Source of the DNA: DATGIQ01 sp035295665
GTDB taxonomy: Bacteria > Planctomycetota > Planctomycetia > Gemmatales > Gemmataceae
Direction: 5' to 3'
Assembly (NCBI GenBank): GCA_035295665.1
Contig: DATGIQ010000435.1
Location: 1 to 8,342 of the forward strand
Length of the DNA: 8,342 bases
This document shows positions 4,576 to 8,342 of the stretch, one piece after another; within the stretch, counting starts at the first letter, position 1; each line of letters begins with the position of its first letter. The translations under genes and the position numbers were made by a program. The notes beneath the pieces are model-generated. The model was not told where the DNA came from. It did no database searches and worked only from the letters and a program-made list of their open reading frames with translations.

Positions 4576-7113
4576 TCACGGCGAGCGCGTCGAGGGGATT
4601 TCGGAACGGTCGGCACCGTCCCGTGCGAGCGGGACCACGGGCATCAAGTCGGGCATCTTCGGGATGCCCGCTTCGGGAGGAAACTCCAGAGCGATCCCTT
4701 CCTGGACCTCTCCTTGCGTATTGGCCTTGTCTTTCGGATGCAATCGCGGCGGCCGCAGCAGGCGCTCGAACTGATAAACTTGTGACCGATTGCGAGCCCA
4801 CGTCAGCAGCCAACCGGGGGAGCCCGCATTTTGCACGGGCAGGTCGGCCCACAGCGTGTCGCCCGGTTTATAGACGAGGCTGCCATCGCCGGCGGCCTGG
4901 AACCCATACCGGGTCACCCGGCGGCGAGCATCGTGCGTTTCCTCGCCGGTCAGCTCGAAGCTGAGGGAAGCCTTCTGATCGCCCCCCGAGAAATAGTGGA
5001 ACACAAGCTTCCCATCCGGCCGAACCTTCAAGTCGTCGGCGACCTCGACGGCCAATCGCTTCACGGCGATGTCGAAGTGATCGCGCTGAAGGAATGCCTC
5101 CAAAGCGCGGACCGGATCCGCCGCCGCGGGATCCTGGAGCCGTGCGAGGATGCTGGCCAACACTCGCCAGGCCTTCAAATCTTCCGGGGCCGACAACCAC
5201 GGCAAGAGTCGCCGCCAGCCTTCGAGCGATTCCCGCCCCGCCGGGCTGACTTCTTGGTAATGGCGGAGAACGACTACTTGCCCCGCCTTGAGCGCACGCT
5301 CATAGCGGGTATGGGCTATGTGCCGAATCTCCGGGACGATTGCCTCGGGCAAATCGGCCAACTGAAATTCTTGGGCAAAGCGTGGGAAAAGCGTTTCGAG
5401 TTCTTGCATCCGCCCGGCCGCCTGCTCCGCCACGAAGCCGGCCGGGAGGTCCAAGGGCCCCTGGCCTGGCGGCGTGCCGGAGAGTCCCAGGGCAGCGCTC
5501 AAATCGCGCACGCGCTCCAATTTCCGCCGGACCCCTTCCCAATGGTCGCGTGCCGAGGCCACCTGGTCCACCTGGAGGACCGTCGCATAGGTCAGGGAAG
5601 CGGAAGGGAGTCTCTCCGCGGGAAGATGCGGTGGAGCGTCCGCTTCGGCAAGGAGCGTCCGCACGTCCTTGTGCCAGTCCGGCCAGGATAAGGGTGCGCC
5701 CGGTTTGCTTCCGGCGAAGGTCCACAATTCTTGGCCCCGGCGGATGAGCGCGTTGAACCATTCCTCCATCTGGACCACCGCCCGGCGCACTGCACGAACA
5801 TCCGCCAGAAGCTGGGCCCGGAGCAAGGCCGCATCGGTTTGATTCCACTCCGGCTGGTGTTCGGCCGGCAAGGCCAAGTGGGTAACGCGGTTCTCGATTT
5901 CTTCCAGCTCGTGGGCGCTGCGCACGCGGTCGATCCGCGGCAAGGCCCGGAGCTTTTCTTCGTAGGCGCGGTAATCCTGGAGTTCCTGCAAATGGGTCCG
6001 GACATATTCCTGTTTGTCGGGGGGCAACCCGCCAAAGTGGGGATCCTCCTGGAGTTCCAACAACTCGCTGATTTTGCGCTGGAGGGGCTCGCGCAGCCGG
6101 CTCGATGGAGTCTGCGGTTCACGGGCGCGGTAGCTTTCGACCTTGGTGGCCAATTCCTGGACGCCCGGATCTTCGTGGGGACGATGGATGAGCAGCCCGG
6201 TCGTCAGCGCAGCGAGAGCCGCCACTACTCCCGCGCCGCCGACGACGGTCCAGGCGAGCCGCCGTCGAGACCGGCTCCGCCGCTGCTGGAAAGCACGCGC
6301 GAACGCAAACGCCTGCCGAAACAGTTCGGCGACTCCATAGGGTTCGCGCGGTTTGGCCGGGGTCCCGGCCAAGGGCGGACGCTTGACGGCCGTGGCCCAG
6401 AGGTGCAGGTCGATGCGCCCGAAGGGGAGGGGGCCGCCCATTTCCTGGCGGGCGAGAAATGCCTGGAAACGGGTGGCGACCTGGCGTTTGCGTTCTTCGA
6501 TGCGTTCCATCCAGGCGGCGGCCGTGTCGGTGGGCTGGGCCAGGAGGTCGCACTTGGTCAACACCAAGAATACCGGCAAGCCGCCGACGTCATTGCGGCG
6601 GCCGCGGCTCTGCTCCAGCAAGCGAAGGAAGCGGCCAAATTCTCGGAAGTCGGCGTCCATCGCACCGGGACGGGCGGAAGCATCGATCACCAGGAGGAGC
6701 GAATCCGCGCCCAAAACAGCCTGGGCCAGGCTCACCGTGGAGCTGTCTGGGGTTAATTGGCGACGGCGGTTCATCAACTCCTGGGCGACCCGGCCATCGC
6801 AATCGACCAGCACCGCTTCGGTATGCGGACCCGGATTCTGCTTGGCCAACGGCTCCACCGCCACCGCATACGGGACGATTTCCTCCAGCGTCTGGATCGG
6901 CGCCTCGTCGTAGAGACGGTGCTGGAGTTCTCCCAAACCACCGCCCAAATCGGTCAGATGGCCATTGAGCAACTGCTCCTGGATCTTGGCGGCCTGGGCC
7001 AGCGCGCCCAGGAGCGACGATTTACCCGCATCCGGCATGCCGAACAGAACGATGCGCAGCGCCTGCGGGTCCAGGGTCGGCGTCGCGGCGGCAGGAGTGC
7101 TGGATTCCGGCAT
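4576..7113 (-). CDS. Membrane-anchored P-loop GTPase with large periplasmic region
   Basis: The protein has 845 residues. The N-terminal domain is a TRAFAC-like GTPase: Walker A/G1 GMPDAGKS at 25-32, G3 DCDG at 104-107, G4 TKCD at 186-189 and a possible G5 around 241-244 (TAVK). A strongly basic stretch at 278-285 (RRSRSRRR) precedes one membrane helix at about 287-309, which places the GTPase in the cytoplasm and the remaining 530 residues outside. That part is mainly long charged helices to about residue 690, then a beta-rich C-terminal domain (KLVFHYF, ASLSFELTG, YKPGDTLWADLP, FERLLRPPRL at 782-791) and a Pro-rich tail. The layout recalls TssM/IcmF of type VI secretion, but it lacks the second N-terminal membrane helix and no other T6SS gene is visible. 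Upstream are two ExbD-like genes; the flavoprotein starts 19 bases downstream. The start at 7113 has AGG 7 bases upstream, a modest ribosome site. Confidence 0.82.
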   Translation of the reverse strand: MPESSTPAAATPTLDPQALRIVLFGMPDAGKSSLLGALAQAAKIQEQLLNGHLTDLGGGLGELQHRLYDEAPIQTLEEIVPYAVAVEPLAKQNPGPHTEAVLVDCDGRVAQELMNRRRQLTPDSSTVSLAQAVLGADSLLLVIDASARPGAMDADFREFGRFLRLLEQSRGRRNDVGGLPVFLVLTKCDLLAQPTDTAAAWMERIEERKRQVATRFQAFLARQEMGGPLPFGRIDLHLWATAVKRPPLAGTPAKPREPYGVAELFRQAFAFARAFQQRRSRSRRRLAWTVVGGAGVVAALAALTTGLLIHRPHEDPGVQELATKVESYRAREPQTPSSRLREPLQRKISELLELQEDPHFGGLPPDKQEYVRTHLQELQDYRAYEEKLRALPRIDRVRSAHELEEIENRVTHLALPAEHQPEWNQTDAALLRAQLLADVRAVRRAVVQMEEWFNALIRRGQELWTFAGSKPGAPLSWPDWHKDVRTLLAEADAPPHLPAERLPSASLTYATVLQVDQVASARDHWEGVRRKLERVRDLSAALGLSGTPPGQGPLDLPAGFVAEQAAGRMQELETLFPRFAQEFQLADLPEAIVPEIRHIAHTRYERALKAGQVVVLRHYQEVSPAGRESLEGWRRLLPWLSAPEDLKAWRVLASILARLQDPAAADPVRALEAFLQRDHFDIAVKRLAVEVADDLKVRPDGKLVFHYFSGGDQKASLSFELTGEETHDARRRVTRYGFQAAGDGSLVYKPGDTLWADLPVQNAGSPGWLLTWARNRSQVYQFERLLRPPRLHPKDKANTQGEVQEGIALEFPPEAGIPKMPDLMPVVPLARDGADRSEIPSTRSP

Positions 7114-7129
7114 GGTCGCCTATCCTATT

Positions 7130-7146
7130 TCCGGACACAGTCCGGA
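7130..7146. other. Intergenic hairpin TCCGGAC-ACA-GTCCGGA
   Basis: This is a perfect 7-bp stem with a 3-base loop in the 49-base gap between the two-membrane-segment protein (stop 7163) and the GTPase gene (start 7113). No T-run follows, so it is more likely an RNA-stability or processing hairpin that sets relative expression within the operon than a terminator. It stands about 16 bases before the GTPase start codon and could affect its ribosome site. Confidence 0.5.
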
Positions 7147-7162
7147 TGAGCCACGACGGGCA

Positions 7163-7804
7163 TCACGGAGCCGCGCCGTCAGGAGGAGGAAACGTGACGC
7201 TCAGGCCATTTCCCTCGGCCCATTTCACGAGGGTTTTTACCGCCGGGTGGTCCCGGGCCACGCTCGCTGCGTAAATCAGAATCACAATCCCTCGGAGCGG
7301 CGGCTTGTCCGGCTCTTGCCGCCGTGCCTGAATGATTTTGCGGAGTTCGGTTAGTGTCCGGGGCTCCTTCTCGCCTTCGAGCAAATAGAACCGCTCATCC
7401 TTGACTCGGGCACCACCAAGGATCTCGATCCGCAAGGTGTCCGACGCTTGGGCCAGCGGAGGCTCGGGAACCGGCGGCCGGGCCGTCTCGGGCTGGGTGG
7501 CCGGCGTGCTGGTTGGCCCGGGTTCGGTCGGCGCACTGGCGGATGGTCCGCCTGTTTGACCGGAACCGAACCAGCCGCCCAATCCCGGTCCCCGGCCGCC
7601 GGATGCAAACGCCCACACCCAGACGGCCAGCCCCAAAGTCAGCCCACCGAGGGCTCGGATCGGAACGAGGACCTTGCGGGGCGTGGACCTTTGCAGGGAC
7701 AACCACACGATCAGCCGAAGCAAGAATCCGCACCCCAGCCATCCGACCGCGGCCCCGCCCACGACCGCCAATCCTTTCAGAATCTGCATGCCGAGATCGA
7801 GCAT
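7163..7804 (-). CDS. Two-membrane-segment protein with ExbD-like C-terminal domain
   Basis: The protein has 213 residues from ATG 7804, which follows GGGAGG at 7 bases. ATG 7819, four bases after the upstream stop, is an alternative giving 218 residues. Two hydrophobic segments lie at about 10-34 and 47-67, separated by a basic loop (QRSTPRK). By the positive-inside rule the loop is cytoplasmic and the C-terminus outside. A Gly/Pro/Thr/Ser-rich linker covers about 69-125. The C-terminal domain, about 128-208 (LRIEILGG, RTLTELRKII, GIVILIYAASVARDHPAVKTL, NGLSVTF), has the beta-alpha-beta-alpha-beta pattern of the ExbD/TolR periplasmic domain. The membrane Asp of ExbD is absent, so it cannot serve as a standard ExbD in a proton path and may be an accessory or adaptor subunit. 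It lies between the partial ExbD-like gene and the GTPase gene. Confidence 0.72.
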   Translation of the reverse strand: MLDLGMQILKGLAVVGGAAVGWLGCGFLLRLIVWLSLQRSTPRKVLVPIRALGGLTLGLAVWVWAFASGGRGPGLGGWFGSGQTGGPSASAPTEPGPTSTPATQPETARPPVPEPPLAQASDTLRIEILGGARVKDERFYLLEGEKEPRTLTELRKIIQARRQEPDKPPLRGIVILIYAASVARDHPAVKTLVKWAEGNGLSVTFPPPDGAAP

Positions 7805-7823
7805 CCCCAAGCCTCCCATCGTT

Positions 7824-8342
7824 TCAGCGCTCGCCCAGGGGATTATCCGTTCCATGCGCAACGGACTTGAACCACCGGTCGTACTGTTCGAGCTGCCGTT
7901 GCTCGGGATACCCGGTTAGCCGGCGCGGGAAGAGAAACAGGTAGTACAGCTCGCGGTTGCCTGCTTCGCGCTGGTGCCGACGGATCAACTCCAGCGCATC
8001 GGCCTGGCTCGCAATTTCACGCACGCCATCCGGCTCACGATAAATCAGCTTCCCCGTGTCCGCATCGATTTCCAGCAGCCGAATGTAGAGCCGTTGTTGC
8101 AGGACCTCGATTTTCTCGTTCCGGATGCGTTCGAGTGCCTCCCGTTCCTTGGCAACACTCCCTTCCCGATCTTCCTTGGTGGGGGCGGCCGGGCTCGGAG
8201 TCTGCTGGTCACCCTGGCCGAGTCCCAGATCCGTCGACGGATTGGCCGATTCCGGCACCACTTCGCTTTCTTGAATCATCGGCATCAACAAAAAGATGCA
8301 AAACAGGAGCGTCAGCACGTCGATGAGCGGGATGAAAAACCG
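7824..8342 (-). CDS. ExbD/TolR-like biopolymer transport protein (N-terminus outside window)
   Basis: There are 172 visible residues; the frame is open to the right edge, so the start lies beyond it. The GTG at 8318 is internal and would cut the membrane helix. The visible N-terminus RFFIPLIDVLTLLFCIFL matches the ExbD/TolR transmembrane signature (P, two residues, D, then a hydrophobic helix); the Asp at visible residue 8 (codon 8321-8319) corresponds to the proton-path Asp of ExbD/TolR. Then comes a Pro/Thr/Ser/Gln-rich linker, a charged helix (EDREGSVAKEREALERIRNE) and a periplasmic alpha/beta domain (LYIRLLEID, QADALELIRRHQ, YYLFLFPRRLTGYP, YDRWF). ExbD works with an ExbB/TolQ-type channel to use the proton-motive force. 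The next gene begins at most 19 bases after this stop, so the two are surely in one operon. Confidence 0.8.
   Translation of the reverse strand, partial: RFFIPLIDVLTLLFCIFLLMPMIQESEVVPESANPSTDLGLGQGDQQTPSPAAPTKEDREGSVAKEREALERIRNEKIEVLQQRLYIRLLEIDADTGKLIYREPDGVREIASQADALELIRRHQREAGNRELYYLFLFPRRLTGYPEQRQLEQYDRWFKSVAHGTDNPLGER

Noticed and set aside
4557..4616. GTG at 4616 as the flavoprotein start
   Set aside because: It would overlap the GTPase gene and add 20 basic residues not part of the family fold; ATG 4556 places the Rossmann motif at residue 12 as expected.
3996..6756. Long plus-strand open frames (3996-4964, 4831-5691, 5731-6756) opposite the flavoprotein and GTPase genes
   Set aside because: All lie within minus-strand genes with clear motifs; the translations are low-quality shadows with no domain signature.

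Overview
The window looks like GC-rich chromosomal DNA from a planctomycete, probably of the Gemmata group. I infer this from the gene families: an ExbD-type protein beside a long, single-pass GTPase, small unnamed proteins of a kind I associate with planctomycetes, and an AlbA_2/RecG-like protein. No 16S or other marker gene is present, so the placement is an inference.

Right side (3312-8342), all on the minus strand, looks like a tightly packed operon entering from beyond the right edge. It holds: (i) an ExbD/TolR-like membrane protein cut by the window edge, with the membrane Asp of the family; (ii) a second small membrane protein with two N-terminal membrane segments, a Pro/Thr-rich linker and an ExbD-like C-terminal domain; (iii) a protein of about 845 residues with an N-terminal P-loop GTPase domain, one membrane segment and a large, probably periplasmic, helical region; (iv) an HI0933/YhiN-family flavoprotein. 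Genes (i)-(iii) suggest an energised envelope machine in which an ExbB/ExbD-type stator is coupled to a cytoplasmic GTPase. This is the best candidate here for an undescribed system. I do not see the ExbB/MotA/TolQ channel partner; I predict it lies just beyond position 8342.

Middle-left (734-3204), also minus strand, looks more like accessory DNA. It has a small unrecognised protein whose frame runs into the next gene, a compact basic-acidic protein of an unnamed family, and an AlbA_2 (Schlafen-like) / HATPase_c_4 / winged-helix regulator interrupted by one in-frame amber codon. The boundary with the right-hand operon carries a tRNA T-arm-like sequence (3303-3312) that includes part of the flavoprotein stop codon.

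Far left (3-464), plus strand: the 3' end of a larger gene entering from the left edge, carrying a cluster of three near-identical 19-23 bp repeats whose total period keeps the reading frame. It converges on the broken regulator gene across 269 bases (465-733) with no convincing gene but with a perfect 14-bp palindrome.
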